Of a DNA stretch of 64,000 nt, positions 32,798 through 42,507 are shown piece after piece. The stretch spans positions 496,001 to 560,000 of the forward strand of contig CP102404.1 in NCBI GenBank assembly GCA_024628785.1, given 5' to 3'. Numbering within the stretch: the first letter of the stretch is position 1; each line of letters starts with the position of its first letter. Made by a program: the position numbers and the translations under genes. This DNA is from Fusobacteria bacterium ZRK30 (GTDB lineage Bacteria > Fusobacteriota > Fusobacteriia > Fusobacteriales > Fusobacteriaceae). Below the pieces are notes generated by a model. The model searched no databases and was not told the DNA's origin. It worked only from the letters and a program-made list of their open reading frames with translations.

Positions 32798-34079
32798 GAT
32801 AGAAAATATTTCTAAATGTTTTTCAGCCTCAGAAGATGTGTCAGCTTCATTCAATAGATGGCTAAAAAATAATGACGCAGGTAATATGATTGCTCCTTAT
32901 TTTGACAAATTGGAAATAGCTGGCCCGTATGAACTTACATTTATATTTAAGAGAGCTTACGCTCCCTTCATCAGTATTTTAGGATCACATGTTTCAAATC
33001 AAAAACTTGTTATAAGGCCAAAGGAACTTGTAGAAAAATACGGTGATAATATAATGAGGGAACACATAGGAACAGGGCCTTATAAATTTATAAAGTGGAT
33101 TCCAGACCAAGAGGTTAGATTAGAAAGGTTTGATGAGTATGTTCCAAGTAATAAACCGGCATCAGGTCTTGCAGGTAAAAGGATAGCCTATGCAGATAAA
33201 ATAATAATAAAATCAGTTTCTGAGCAGGCTACAAGAATCGCCGGGGTTCAAACTGGAGAATTTCAATTTGCGGAAGAAGCTCCCCAGGATCAATATAAAA
33301 TACTTGTAGATGATCCTAGTGTAGAGCCTGTAATAGTTAAACCAGACGGGATGGAAATGCTGATAATAAATTGCGGTACTCCTCCTTTCAACAACATATA
33401 TGCGAGGAGAGCTCTTGCAGCAGCAATAGACATGGAAGAACTTGGAAGGACGATGATTGGTGATGAAAACTTTTGGAATGTAGATGGGAGTATATATCCT
33501 AAAGGGACAGTATGGTATGAAGAAAATTCAGGAGCAGGGGTATATAACAACCATGATCCTGAAAAGGCTAAAGATCTTCTAAAAAAAGCAGGTTATGACG
33601 GTACACCTATAGTGATAGTAAGCGGACAGGATGACAAGGTTGAAAAATATGGAGCAATAGCCCTAAAAGAACAGCTTGAAAAAGCCGGATTTAATGTTAA
33701 AATAGAGCTTTTCGACAGGCCTACAGTTGTTGAAAGACGTTCAAAGAAAGAGGGGTGGAATTTACATCTTTCCTATTTTTATATGGCTTGCCCAGACCCT
33801 CAGGTTGAAGGAGCATGGACAGGAACAAATGCATGGATTTCAAATTGGGATGACGATGATTCCCGTGCTATGGATAAAATATTTGAAAGAATGATGATGG
33901 AAACAGATAAGAAAAAAAGATTTGAGATAGTAAAAGAATTTTATAATAAAACGTGGGAAACATTACCATATATAAAAACTGTTGAATACAGCAGGATGCA
34001 TATAGCAAATAGTTCACTCAAAGGATACGCTAACTCTTGTCAGCCATTCTTTTGGAATACGTGGATAGAGAAAAAATAG
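32781..34079 (+). pseudogene. In-frame chimera of dppF start and dppA body
   Basis: The ATG at 32781 has GAGGAGG 7 bases upstream and begins [14 protein letters not shown], the normal start of a DppF/OppF ATPase. From about codon 16 it continues as a family 5 peptide-binding protein joined inside its N-terminal lobe (EDVSASFNRWLKNNDAGN..., compare the AEDVKFSLERA block of the paralogues) and runs to the normal C-terminus WNTWIEKK. Lost are the whole nucleotide-binding domain of DppF, and the signal peptide, lipobox and roughly the first 90 residues of the binding protein. The fused 432-residue product has no export signal, so neither function is expected. The junction is near 32817-32830. Confidence 0.85.
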
Positions 34080-34177
34080 GGTTTTATCTAAGGGGACAGC
34101 CAACAGAGCAGTTCCTTTAAAATTTGTTTGAAAAGATCTATACAAAGTCTTTCATTTATTAGAGGAGAGTTGGTTTT

Positions 34178-35002
34178 ATGGAAAAAAAGAAATATATAGA
34201 TGCAGTAAAAAAAATTAATTGTGTTTTAGATTTAAAAAGAAAAGTAGTTGGAGTCAGGTTTTTGTTTACAAAAGAGGAGTTTGAGAAAGCCTGTGCAGAA
34301 AAACCAAAAGGACGGATGCCTTACTGTAAGATGATTAATCGTGCAATGAATGGTCATAAGCTCAAGGTGGATTTTGACAATTTTGGATGTTTTGCTGCTG
34401 CCAGAGTTCTTGGGGTTGTAGATATGGATGACTGGTACACCTCAGGTCATTATTATGGGGAATGCGGGTTGTATCAGGATATGCCAACAGCAAAGGAAAT
34501 TACTGACAGCATTTCAAAATGTAATCACAAATCTTATGGTGTGGAAATAATGCCTTTAGAAGAATTTGATACAGAACCCCATGTAGTGGTTATTGCTACA
34601 AATACGTTTAATACTATGAGGTTTATCCAGGGGCATGCCTACAAATATGGGACACATAAAGGGTATAAGTTTATAGGGAGCCAGGCCATGTGTGCTGAGT
34701 GTACAGCACATCCATATGCTGAAAATGATATTAATATTTCACTCCTTTGTGTAGGGACCCGTAGAAGTGGTTTTAATGAAGGTGAAGTTGGAATTGGGAT
34801 ACCTCTAAGAAAATTTTTGGAAGTCGTTGACGGACTCTGTAAAACAGTTACACCAGCAGAGCCTAATATAAGAAAAAAAGTGATAGAAGATAAACTCAAT
34901 GAAAATGGGGTCTCTGATGTTGAAATCATATACAATAAAAATTATGGAGATAATATGCACAAACATGATTTTGCACATTTTAAAAGAAGAGATGAACGGT
35001 AA
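34178..35002 (+). CDS. DUF169 family protein
   Basis: A 274-residue cytoplasmic protein of the DUF169 family, recognised by VVGVRFLFTKEEF near 23 and PYCKMINRAMNGHKLKV near 47, a Cys-containing middle (FGCFAAARVLG) and the conserved GSQAMCAECTAHPYAENDIN near 172. Function of the family is unknown; the conserved cysteines hint at metal binding. AGAGGAG precedes ATG. It is intact between two damaged genes. A possible metal-related role with the dpp-type transporter (nickel or metallophore import) is only a suggestion. Confidence 0.8.
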   Translation: MEKKKYIDAVKKINCVLDLKRKVVGVRFLFTKEEFEKACAEKPKGRMPYCKMINRAMNGHKLKVDFDNFGCFAAARVLGVVDMDDWYTSGHYYGECGLYQDMPTAKEITDSISKCNHKSYGVEIMPLEEFDTEPHVVVIATNTFNTMRFIQGHAYKYGTHKGYKFIGSQAMCAECTAHPYAENDINISLLCVGTRRSGFNEGEVGIGIPLRKFLEVVDGLCKTVTPAEPNIRKKVIEDKLNENGVSDVEIIYNKNYGDNMHKHDFAHFKRRDER

Positions 35003-35085
35003 ATTGCCTGTCCACATCCTCAATGAAAAAGAAAATTATAAAGATAAATTAAAATATAAAGGTTTAATATGAAGGGAAGGGAAGA

Positions 35086-35709
35086 ATGAAAAATATTATA
35101 AGAGAGTTAGTAATTCTAATTTTAGCAGCATTTTTACTTGCAGCAGGAGTATATTATTTCTTAGCTCCAAACGAAATAGCAGCAGGAGGAACTACAGGAA
35201 TAGCCATAATAGTAATGAATTATTTTCCAGATATAAATATAGGATTTTTAATGATGATTATGGATATAGTGTTATATATAGTAGGTTTTTTTATGATAGG
35301 GCCTGTATTTGGAATTAAGACTATATTTTGCAGCTTTACAACTTCATTTTTTATATCCATAATGCAGATATATTTTCCAATATCAGGACCTATGAGTCAT
35401 GATATATTGATCCAGCTGATCTTTGGGATATTGATGTGTGGAGCCGGTATGGCAATTGCATTTTCCCATGAAGCATCTACAGGAGGGCTAGACATAGCAG
35501 TAAAGATAACAAATATATTTGGGGGTAAAATCTCTATATATTATGCAAAAGACGGATCTTCTGAGTTTGATAATGCCATAATAATGACTGTTTTAAAAAA
35601 AAGAGAATTTTTTGAATTGAAAAAATATGTAGATTCTATAGATCAAAATTCATTTATAACTGCACATGATATCAATGAGATCCATGGAAATGCTTATATA
35701 ACAAAGTAA
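35086..35709 (+). pseudogene. YitT family membrane protein with internal in-frame deletion
   Basis: A 207-residue frame with the YitT start (AAGVYYFLAPNEIAAGGTTGIAIIV) and four to five spans through ASTGGLDIAVKITNIFGGKISIYY. It then jumps directly to the end of the C-terminal DUF2179 domain (NAIIMTVLKKREFFELKKYV..DQNSFITA). The intact homologue at 48712-49575 has 287 residues and about 75-80 more residues at this point, covering the last spans and the start of DUF2179. The frame is kept, so a stable product is possible, but probably without function. Confidence 0.7.
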
Positions 35710-35863
35710 AATGATAAAAAAAATAAAATTTATCCAATCAATCATAGTATTTAGTATAAAATTTTTATATGTTGTATTAAACTTTGATGATTAAAATGAA
35801 TGCAGTGTTAGATGTGATTTTAAGAGTGTAAATGATTTATTAATATGCTTCTTATTTTTCCAT

Positions 35864-36257
35864 ACAAAATGTTTCATTAAACTATTTAATATATGTTTTT
35901 GAAACTCCACTAGATATTCCTCTAAATTACACAGTCTGTGATTAAAATATCATAATGTAAGATTTGAATCGAAGGATAATATAGATTTATTTGATAAATG
36001 AATAGTTTATGTCTTGTATATTTTTTGTATTTAAATTTTAATTGTATTATATGGTATAACTTCATTGTAATAAATTAAATATAGACAATTTTTATGATTT
36101 TTAATGAAAGATGGAGGAAAAAATGAAAGAAGCAATGGAAAAATTTAAAAGTGATTTCGGTAAATTAAGAGTAAGGGCAAAAGCTGCAATTATAGGATGG
36201 GCCCTAACAATGAGCTTTATTAGTCTGGTTGATTTATCTTTTCGTTTACATGCATAG
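35864..36257 (+). repeat. Direct duplication, copy B (promoter region plus small gene)
   Basis: Counterpart of 28186-28586, same orientation, about 7.7 kb away. Upstream and coding blocks are both conserved with scattered substitutions. The two copies enclose the damaged dpp/DUF169/yitT island. Confidence 0.8.
36123..36257 (+). CDS. 44-residue small membrane-peptide-like protein, copy B
   Basis: GGAGG is 6 bases before ATG. It begins MKEAMEKFKSDFGKLRVRAK, continues IIGWALTMSFISLVDLSF and ends RLHA. Ten of 44 residues differ from copy A, most of them in the hydrophobic half, while the basic half is nearly unchanged. A terminator follows at 36308. Function unknown; retained duplication suggests selection or recent origin. 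Confidence 0.75.
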   Translation: MKEAMEKFKSDFGKLRVRAKAAIIGWALTMSFISLVDLSFRLHA

Positions 36258-36307
36258 TAATAAAATATTAATTTAATTTTATAAAATTATATCAATAAAA
36301 TAAAGGG

Positions 36308-36340
36308 TAAGCGTAGAATTGAATCTACGCTTATTTTTTT
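36308..36340 (+). terminator. Terminator after small gene B
   Basis: TAAGCGTAGA, loop ATTGAA, TCTACGCTTA and T7. The following 36341-36733 is AT-rich and holds only the upstream region of the alcohol dehydrogenase gene. Confidence 0.85.
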
Positions 36341-36733
36341 ATTGTCTAGGAGATTTTAAAAATTACTGAATAATTAAAAGGTTATAAAAATACAGAATAT
36401 TTCTGTTTGAATCGAAGGTCATGTTGCTTTTTTTATTACACTTTTAATATATTTATATTATGTCTAAAGAAATAAAAAAAGAAGTATAGAAAATATTTTA
36501 AAATGTATATTTCTCGATTTTTTACTATGGTTGTACTTTAAAATCAGCTTAAATTTGTACTTTTAAATATAAGGTTAAATTAATTTTAAAAAAACGATTG
36601 TTATTTTTGGAACAAAGTTTAAAATGTGGTATAGTTGAATTATGAAGGAGAATGTTAAATTATTCTCAATAAAAAATTAAGTCAGATGTAATTATTTATT
36701 TGATTTTATAAAATGAAGAGGAGATGGTTAATC

Positions 36734-37891
36734 ATGGATTTAAAATGGTTTAGAGTTCCAAAGGATATTGTATTTGGAGAGGGAACACTAGGATATTTAT
36801 CGACTATTAGTGGTAAAAAGGCAGTGCTTGTAACTGGTGGTAATTCTATGAAAAGATTTGGTTTCTTAAATCAGGCCAAGGAGGAACTTGAAAAAGGAGG
36901 AATGGAAGTGATGACAATAGATGGTGTAGAACCAAATCCATCTATAGATACTGTTATTGACGGTGGAAGAAAGATGGCTGAATTTAATCCTGATTGGATC
37001 ATAGCAATTGGAGGAGGATCTGCACTGGATGCTGCTAAGATCATGTGGGTATACTATGAAAATCCAGAAACTAAATTTGAAGACCTTGTAGCCGGTAAAT
37101 TCCCAACATTAAGAAAGAAAGCTAAATTTATAGCTATCCCTTCTACAAGTGGGACTGCTTCAGAGATAACTGCATTTTCTGTAATAACAGACACTGTAAA
37201 TAAAATTAAATATCCATTGGTATCTTATGAGATTACACCGGATATCGCGATTTTGGACCCGGTTATTCCTTCTAAAACTCCGGCTCACATTACTGCGAAT
37301 ACAGGGATGGATGTAATGACTCATGCCATTGAATCATATACTTCTAATGCTGCTACTTGTTACACTAAGCCACTATCGATGGAATCAATTAAGATGGTAT
37401 TTGAAAGTCTTACATCTGCTTATAAAGATGGAGATGACATAAAGGCAAGAGAGGACATGCATAATGCATCTACACTTTCAGGAATGGCTTTTACAAGTGC
37501 TTCTTTAGGAATAGTACATAGTATGGCGCATAAGATTGGTGGAGAATTAGGAATAACTCATGGACTTGCAAATGCGGTATTATTACCATATGTTATAGAA
37601 TATAATAGAAAATCTACAGATGGATTTAATGAGATAGAAAAAATGCTAGAAGTAGATGATATTGTGACTACTGTTAAAGAATTGAATCAAAAAGTAGGAA
37701 TCCCTCTATCTTTAAAGGAGATAGATGAGGTTGATGTTTCAGAAGAAAAATTTAAAGGTATACTGGAAAGAATGAGTGTAAATGCATTTAATGACCCTTG
37801 TACCCTAACAAATCCAAGAAAAACATCTTCAGAAGATATTAAAGAGATCTATCTGGCAGCATATTACGGAACTACAGCCAAAAATATATAG
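36734..37891 (+). CDS. Iron-containing alcohol dehydrogenase
   Basis: A 385-residue group III dehydrogenase. The start MDLKWFRVPKDIVFGEG is chosen from GAGGAG 10 bases upstream; seven further codons upstream are probably untranslated. NAD(P)-binding GGGSALDAAK near 95 and the metal-binding region HAIESYTSN near 195 and HSMAHKIGGELGITHG near 262 (three His of the iron site) are visible. It interconverts an aldehyde or ketone and an alcohol in fermentation; the butanol/1,3-propanediol-type substrate is not certain. Single gene with strong terminator. Confidence 0.93.
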   Translation: MDLKWFRVPKDIVFGEGTLGYLSTISGKKAVLVTGGNSMKRFGFLNQAKEELEKGGMEVMTIDGVEPNPSIDTVIDGGRKMAEFNPDWIIAIGGGSALDAAKIMWVYYENPETKFEDLVAGKFPTLRKKAKFIAIPSTSGTASEITAFSVITDTVNKIKYPLVSYEITPDIAILDPVIPSKTPAHITANTGMDVMTHAIESYTSNAATCYTKPLSMESIKMVFESLTSAYKDGDDIKAREDMHNASTLSGMAFTSASLGIVHSMAHKIGGELGITHGLANAVLLPYVIEYNRKSTDGFNEIEKMLEVDDIVTTVKELNQKVGIPLSLKEIDEVDVSEEKFKGILERMSVNAFNDPCTLTNPRKTSSEDIKEIYLAAYYGTTAKNI

Positions 37892-37935
37892 AAGAAATCT
37901 TTTTCAGATATTTTAATCTCAAAATGGTTTTAAAT

Positions 37936-37976
37936 AAGAAAGGCTCTCAGATTTATTCTGGGAGCCTTTCTTTGTT
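37936..37976 (+). terminator. Terminator of the alcohol dehydrogenase gene
   Basis: AAGAAAGGCTCTCAGA and TCTGGGAGCCTTTCTT form a long stem with a 5-base loop, then TTGTTTT. Confidence 0.85.
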
Positions 37977-38043
37977 TTATAATTATCTAGTAAGTTTAAT
38001 CTTATAAAATTTTTGATTATCACTAATCAGATCTAAGATCACA

Positions 38044-38955
38044 TTATTTTTTTATTAGATTTCCAATGGTTTCTAACATATTGGCATTTTCTTCTAAAAA
38101 ATATGGAACAGAAATAAGGTTTTTTTCTTTAAAATCTTGAAAGATCAGGTCGACAAACATATTCTCCTTATCTTTTCTGCCCTGCCAAAATGGATCGGAA
38201 GAATTTGGGAGGAGTCTGTTGATAATAATTTTATCGATATTAATTCCATACTCATCCAAAGTTTTTACCGCTCTTTTTGTCTCTAAGAAAGATAATTTTT
38301 CAGCATTCATGACAAAGTTAAAGGAAACTCTGGAAGGGTCCATGAGAACCTTGCTGATATCAGATATCCAGCTATGCCTGGATTCCAAAATATTTAAAAC
38401 ACTGTCATGGGAAAATTTATTTTTCTTGTTAAATTTCATATTTTTTAACATGAGAATTTTTTTTCTTTTTTTTATGAGGCTTTCCATCCATGTATTCATA
38501 GATGTAGGAAATGTAATCAGCCTTAAGGTATGTCCTGTAGGAGCAGTATCAAAAACTATATAATCATACTCTGTATTCTTCAGGATCAGCTGGCTCATTT
38601 TTTCAAAGATGGCAGATTCATAAGCTCCAGGAGATATACTTGCTGTGTCTAATTGTTTTTCCACCTCACATAAAATAACCGGGCTCAGCATCTCACAACA
38701 TTGTTTTTTTATCCTAGAGATGTATATATCGGATTCCTTTTCTCCATCGATCTCTAAAATGTGTAAATTTTCAGAATAGATGTAAAAATCTTCATCCCTT
38801 TTAGGAGAAATATTAAATAGATCCCTGGTTGAATGTGCCGGGTCTGTGGAAACCAATAAAACTTTATGTTTTTTAGAATATTTCCATGCCAGGGAGGAGG
38901 CACAGGTAGTTTTTCCAACTCCTCCCTTTCCCCCTACAAAAATTATCTTGCTCAT
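38044..38955 (-). CDS. ArsA/Get3-type ATPase
   Basis: A 303-residue deviant Walker A ATPase. Start MSKIIFVGGKGGVGKTTCASS is fixed by GGGAGGTG 6 bases upstream. Switch motifs STDPAHSTRDLF near 40 and DTAPTGHTLRLI near 145 mark the ArsA/Get3/TRC40 family. A single domain without the arsenite-binding cysteine triad is not obvious, and no arsB or arsR lies next to it, so arsenic export is doubtful. A role in protein targeting or maturation is as likely. Follows a 95-residue gene and cstA in the same direction. Confidence 0.85.
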   Translation of the reverse strand: MSKIIFVGGKGGVGKTTCASSLAWKYSKKHKVLLVSTDPAHSTRDLFNISPKRDEDFYIYSENLHILEIDGEKESDIYISRIKKQCCEMLSPVILCEVEKQLDTASISPGAYESAIFEKMSQLILKNTEYDYIVFDTAPTGHTLRLITFPTSMNTWMESLIKKRKKILMLKNMKFNKKNKFSHDSVLNILESRHSWISDISKVLMDPSRVSFNFVMNAEKLSFLETKRAVKTLDEYGINIDKIIINRLLPNSSDPFWQGRKDKENMFVDLIFQDFKEKNLISVPYFLEENANMLETIGNLIKK

Positions 38956-38983
38956 TATTTCACCTCCCGGTTTTTTAGAATAA

Positions 38984-39271
38984 TTATAGTGGACACTCTG
39001 TAACTTTTTCTTCCCAAACACTTTTTCTGTCGATCATTTTTTCTTCCCAAAGACCTAATTCTTCCCCTAAATATGGTAGTAATTCCAAGGTATAATAGTT
39101 AATCGGAAGTTCAATCCCTAAGTTTTCAGAAAAACAAATAAATAAAAATTCATCAATTTCATATGTTAAAGCTTCTTCAATCTTATTTGTAGACATATGT
39201 TTATAGTTAAAGGCTCCCTGAAAAAATAATTTTATATCTTTTATTAATTTCATTTTATTTTTTATATCCAT
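38984..39271 (-). CDS. Hypothetical protein, 95 residues
   Basis: AAGGATG lies 5-6 bases before ATG. A small acidic helical protein with segments FFQGAFNYKHMSTNKIEEAL and YYTLELLPYLGEELGLWEEK. It lies between cstA (36-base gap) and the ArsA-type gene (28-base gap) in one operon-like row. No family recognised; an accessory role with either neighbour is possible. Confidence 0.6.
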   Translation of the reverse strand: MDIKNKMKLIKDIKLFFQGAFNYKHMSTNKIEEALTYEIDEFLFICFSENLGIELPINYYTLELLPYLGEELGLWEEKMIDRKSVWEEKVTECPL

Positions 39272-39307
39272 TTTTACATCCTTTTTAATCTCTAATTAAC
39301 ACCTTTA

Positions 39308-40924
39308 CTATTCGCTGTCACTTTCTATATCCAGAATTTCAGTTTTATCGGCAAAAGCTTTTTTAGCTTCCACAATAAGAATGATTGCCAGAATAAATAG
39401 AGCTACTGCAAACCCCAAGAGGATATAGTTATTTAAGTTAGCTTTAATAATAAGAGTTAATGCACTTAATGTAACAGCAAACATAAAGATCATAGGAAAT
39501 AGTGCCATTTTGTATTCTTTACCCATTTTTTTCAACCATACAGCTATTGCTAAAAGAGCCAGAGCTGAAAGTAATTGATTTGCTGCTCCAAAAATTGGCC
39601 ATATAGTTGTCCAACCGTTAAATCCTAGAAAACCACTTATTAAAACAGTTATAAGTGTAGCTGTATATTTATTGGTCAATGGATTGTCCTGGGATTTTAT
39701 ATCAGCTGCCATCTCTTGGAAGATAAAACGAGCTAGCCTTGTAGCTGTGTCTAGAGATGTCAAAGCAAATGCTGAAATAGCCAGAGCGGTAAAACTTTTT
39801 CCTATACTATAATCTACTCCAAAAGAAGTCATAAAAGTACCTAAACCATCAGAGAAAACATTGATAGGACCTCCTGCTCCTAAAAGGCTAGTGAATTTAC
39901 CTTTAGACAGATAAGCCACTGTTATTATAGCAATAACTGCTAATACTCCCTCAATCAGCATAGAACCATAACCAACAACTTTAATATCTTTTTCACTGTC
40001 TAATTGTTTAGATGTTGTTCCTGAACCTACAAGGGAATGGAAACCAGAAACTGCACCACAAGCTACAGTAACAAATAACATTGGAAATAAAAGTTTTCCA
40101 TTTATATTAAATGAAGTAACAGCAGCCAGCTTGATAGTTGGTCTCATAATTAATATACCTACAAATCCACCGATTAACATTCCATAGAGTAAGAATGAAT
40201 TTAAGTAATCTCTAGGCTGTAATAAGATCCATACAGGAGTAACGGAAGCTATAAAAATATATCCAAGTAAGATGATCATCCAGACATTTTTACTCAAACT
40301 GATAGGGAAAACATTACCTAAAAATATACAGCCTATAAGAGCAATTACACCGATTACACTACCAGCAGCCAGACTAAAACCCTTTCTGTATACAAAGAAA
40401 CCAAACCCAATAGCTAAAATTATAAACAAAAGAGATGCAGTGGCAGCCTGGGGAACAGCGACAAATGTATTCGCAACGATATTAGTAAATGCAGCTACAA
40501 CCAGGATAAGGGTAAGCCATGCAAATATTGCAAATAATTTTTTTCCTCTGGATCCCATTGAGATTCCGATAACTTCTCCCAGAGATTTACCTTTATTTCT
40601 GATGGAAGCAAATAATGATCCCATATCATGTACTCCTCCAAAGAAAATACTTCCAACTATGATCCAGAGTAAAACTGGAACCCATCCGAATATAGCTGCG
40701 GCTATAGGACCTACAATTGGACCGGCACCGGCAATGGAAGAGAAGTGATGTCCAAGTAAAACCGGAGCCTTGGCTGGAACATAGTCTACACCATCACGCA
40801 TAGTGTGAGCAGGGGTTTTTCTAGATGGATCGATTCCCCATTTTTTATAAAGATAATTTCCATAGACAGTATAAGCTACAATAAAAATAAGAATTGTAAC
40901 AACTAATAACCATACAGAATTCAT
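39308..40924 (-). CDS. cstA: Carbon starvation protein CstA
   Basis: A 538-residue membrane transporter of the CstA family, with the signature GHHFSSIAGAGPIVGPIAA near 58 and FHSLVGSGTTSKQL near 297, and about 14-16 hydrophobic spans. Family members import pyruvate or peptides. The gene order peptide-binding protein, M42 peptidase, 168-residue protein, CstA points to peptide or amino acid use here. GGAGG precedes ATG. Confidence 0.94.
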   Translation of the reverse strand: MNSVWLLVVTILIFIVAYTVYGNYLYKKWGIDPSRKTPAHTMRDGVDYVPAKAPVLLGHHFSSIAGAGPIVGPIAAAIFGWVPVLLWIIVGSIFFGGVHDMGSLFASIRNKGKSLGEVIGISMGSRGKKLFAIFAWLTLILVVAAFTNIVANTFVAVPQAATASLLFIILAIGFGFFVYRKGFSLAAGSVIGVIALIGCIFLGNVFPISLSKNVWMIILLGYIFIASVTPVWILLQPRDYLNSFLLYGMLIGGFVGILIMRPTIKLAAVTSFNINGKLLFPMLFVTVACGAVSGFHSLVGSGTTSKQLDSEKDIKVVGYGSMLIEGVLAVIAIITVAYLSKGKFTSLLGAGGPINVFSDGLGTFMTSFGVDYSIGKSFTALAISAFALTSLDTATRLARFIFQEMAADIKSQDNPLTNKYTATLITVLISGFLGFNGWTTIWPIFGAANQLLSALALLAIAVWLKKMGKEYKMALFPMIFMFAVTLSALTLIIKANLNNYILLGFAVALFILAIILIVEAKKAFADKTEILDIESDSE

Positions 40925-40936
40925 AAATTTCCTCCT

Positions 40937-41443
40937 TTAATCATCAAAAAAACTGTTAAAAAATACCATATCTTTTTTTCCCATCCTGTTTGTAATAACC
41001 TCTTTATTTGTTATATCTATATAGATTATTTTTGTATTGATCCAGCCCTTTATTCCAAATAAAAAACTTTTATGAAATTTAAATTTTTTTATACTATCCC
41101 TATCTGTATCTGAAAGAGGACCTCCTATATAAATAAATGAGATCATACTACTCATTTGGTTTTCTTTTTTTCCCTTAAAAAAATTCAAATTTTTCATTAG
41201 ATATGTTTCTAAAGTATCGATATCCATTGAAAATTCATGGTCTGCAAATGTCTTGCAGAGAACGGTTTCATTGCTTGAAAAGGAATCATAGACCAATTCC
41301 TTTGAAAGGATGTATTTAGTGGTCTCCTCTGTATAAATACCTGAAAAATCATATTGGATTCCATCTAATATATCATTTTTTTTTATATCAAAATTAGAGG
41401 AAAGTTTATCGATAATTCTTTCTGTTAAATTCTGGATTTTCAA
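40937..41443 (-). CDS. Hypothetical protein, 168 residues
   Basis: It lies 12 bases upstream of cstA and 18 bases downstream of the M42 peptidase gene, AGGAGG before ATG. A soluble alpha/beta protein; two beta-rich stretches (MSSMISFIYIGGPLS and FGIKGWINTKIIYIDI) with a long helical, Ser/Thr-rich start. No domain recognised. The tight spacing indicates translation from a common operon mRNA with cstA. Confidence 0.65.
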   Translation of the reverse strand: MKIQNLTERIIDKLSSNFDIKKNDILDGIQYDFSGIYTEETTKYILSKELVYDSFSSNETVLCKTFADHEFSMDIDTLETYLMKNLNFFKGKKENQMSSMISFIYIGGPLSDTDRDSIKKFKFHKSFLFGIKGWINTKIIYIDITNKEVITNRMGKKDMVFFNSFFDD

Positions 41444-41461
41444 ATACCAACCTCCTAAAAA

Positions 41462-42493
41462 TTATAGAACAGCTATTAAAAGTCTGACCGTTTCGATGAT
41501 CCCGTCTTTATGGGTTCTTTCATAGTGGTGACTGGAATCGACACTGGGACCTATACATGAAAAATTCACATCAAATCCCTGGGTAACTGAGATAGATGCA
41601 TCTGAACCATACCGGTTGTGAACATCTACAGTGTACTTTATCTGATTTTCTTCACAGAGATCCACCAATTTTTGTCTAAGTTTAAAATCATAGGGTGTTC
41701 TGCTGTCTTTAGCGATAATATTAACTTTTCTTTCATCCCCGTTGGAATAGTCAGAAACCAAGCCTATATCCAGAGCAATAAACTGGTCTACATCCTCTGG
41801 GATTATAGATACACCATGGCCTAATTCTTCATAGTTTGAAATATAAAAATAGACCTTATTTTTAGGTTTGATATTATTGTCTTTGAGGTATTTAATATAA
41901 CCGAATAACTGGGCAATACATACTTTGTCATCTATATAACGAGATTTTAAAAACCCATTGTAGGTAAATATAGTTCTTGTATCAAATGAAACAAAATCTC
42001 CTATGGATATTCCTAAATCTTCTGTTTCCTTTTTAGAAGTTGTAAATTCATCGATCCTTACCTCTACATTTTCCTGCTCCCGGACTAAGGTAGTAACTTC
42101 TTCACCATATGTGTGTCTGGAAGATTTTATAGGGAGGAGAGATCCGGTGTAGGTTCCCATTTTAGAAGTATGGATAGTAAGATTTTCTCCCTCGACACTG
42201 TTCCATGAAAACCCTCCGATATTGTTGATAATTAATTTACCGTTAGACTTGATCTGCTTTACCATAGCTCCTAAAGTATCTATATGAGCTGATATCATGG
42301 TAACTTCTCCTTTTTCCTCTCCATCCATTTGAGCGATTAAGGCTCCTTTTTTAGTGAAACAAGGAGTAAGACCGAATTTTTTAAATTCCTCTTTACACCT
42401 TTCTATCCCATCATAAGTAAGCCCCCCAGGACTTGGAATCTCCATAAGTTCTGTTGTTAATTGCATAATATAATCCCAGTCAATTTTAATCAT
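41462..42493 (-). CDS. M42 family aminopeptidase
   Basis: A 343-residue paralogue of the peptidase at 19960-21027. Metal and catalytic residues appear in ISAHIDTLGAM near 70, KSRYIDDKVC near 178, NYEELGHGVS near 207 (Glu pair in YEE), DIGLVSD near 231 and the final His in HHYERTHKDG near 325. It follows the peptide-binding protein gene by 14 bases, so it should act on the peptides that protein captures. AGGAGG precedes ATG. Confidence 0.9.
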   Translation of the reverse strand: MIKIDWDYIMQLTTELMEIPSPGGLTYDGIERCKEEFKKFGLTPCFTKKGALIAQMDGEEKGEVTMISAHIDTLGAMVKQIKSNGKLIINNIGGFSWNSVEGENLTIHTSKMGTYTGSLLPIKSSRHTYGEEVTTLVREQENVEVRIDEFTTSKKETEDLGISIGDFVSFDTRTIFTYNGFLKSRYIDDKVCIAQLFGYIKYLKDNNIKPKNKVYFYISNYEELGHGVSIIPEDVDQFIALDIGLVSDYSNGDERKVNIIAKDSRTPYDFKLRQKLVDLCEENQIKYTVDVHNRYGSDASISVTQGFDVNFSCIGPSVDSSHHYERTHKDGIIETVRLLIAVL

Positions 42494-42507
42494 TGTATCC
42501 TCCTAAT

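Noticed and set aside
38044-38955. Arsenic resistance ATPase
   Set aside because: No arsR, arsB or arsD neighbours, single ATPase domain; the ArsB-like gene 7 kb away is paired with a PTS protein instead.
40272-40748. Rightward open frame of 158 codons opposite cstA
   Set aside because: It is the shadow of a strongly biased membrane protein gene: no ribosome site, and low-complexity Ile/Pro/Thr composition typical of an antisense frame.
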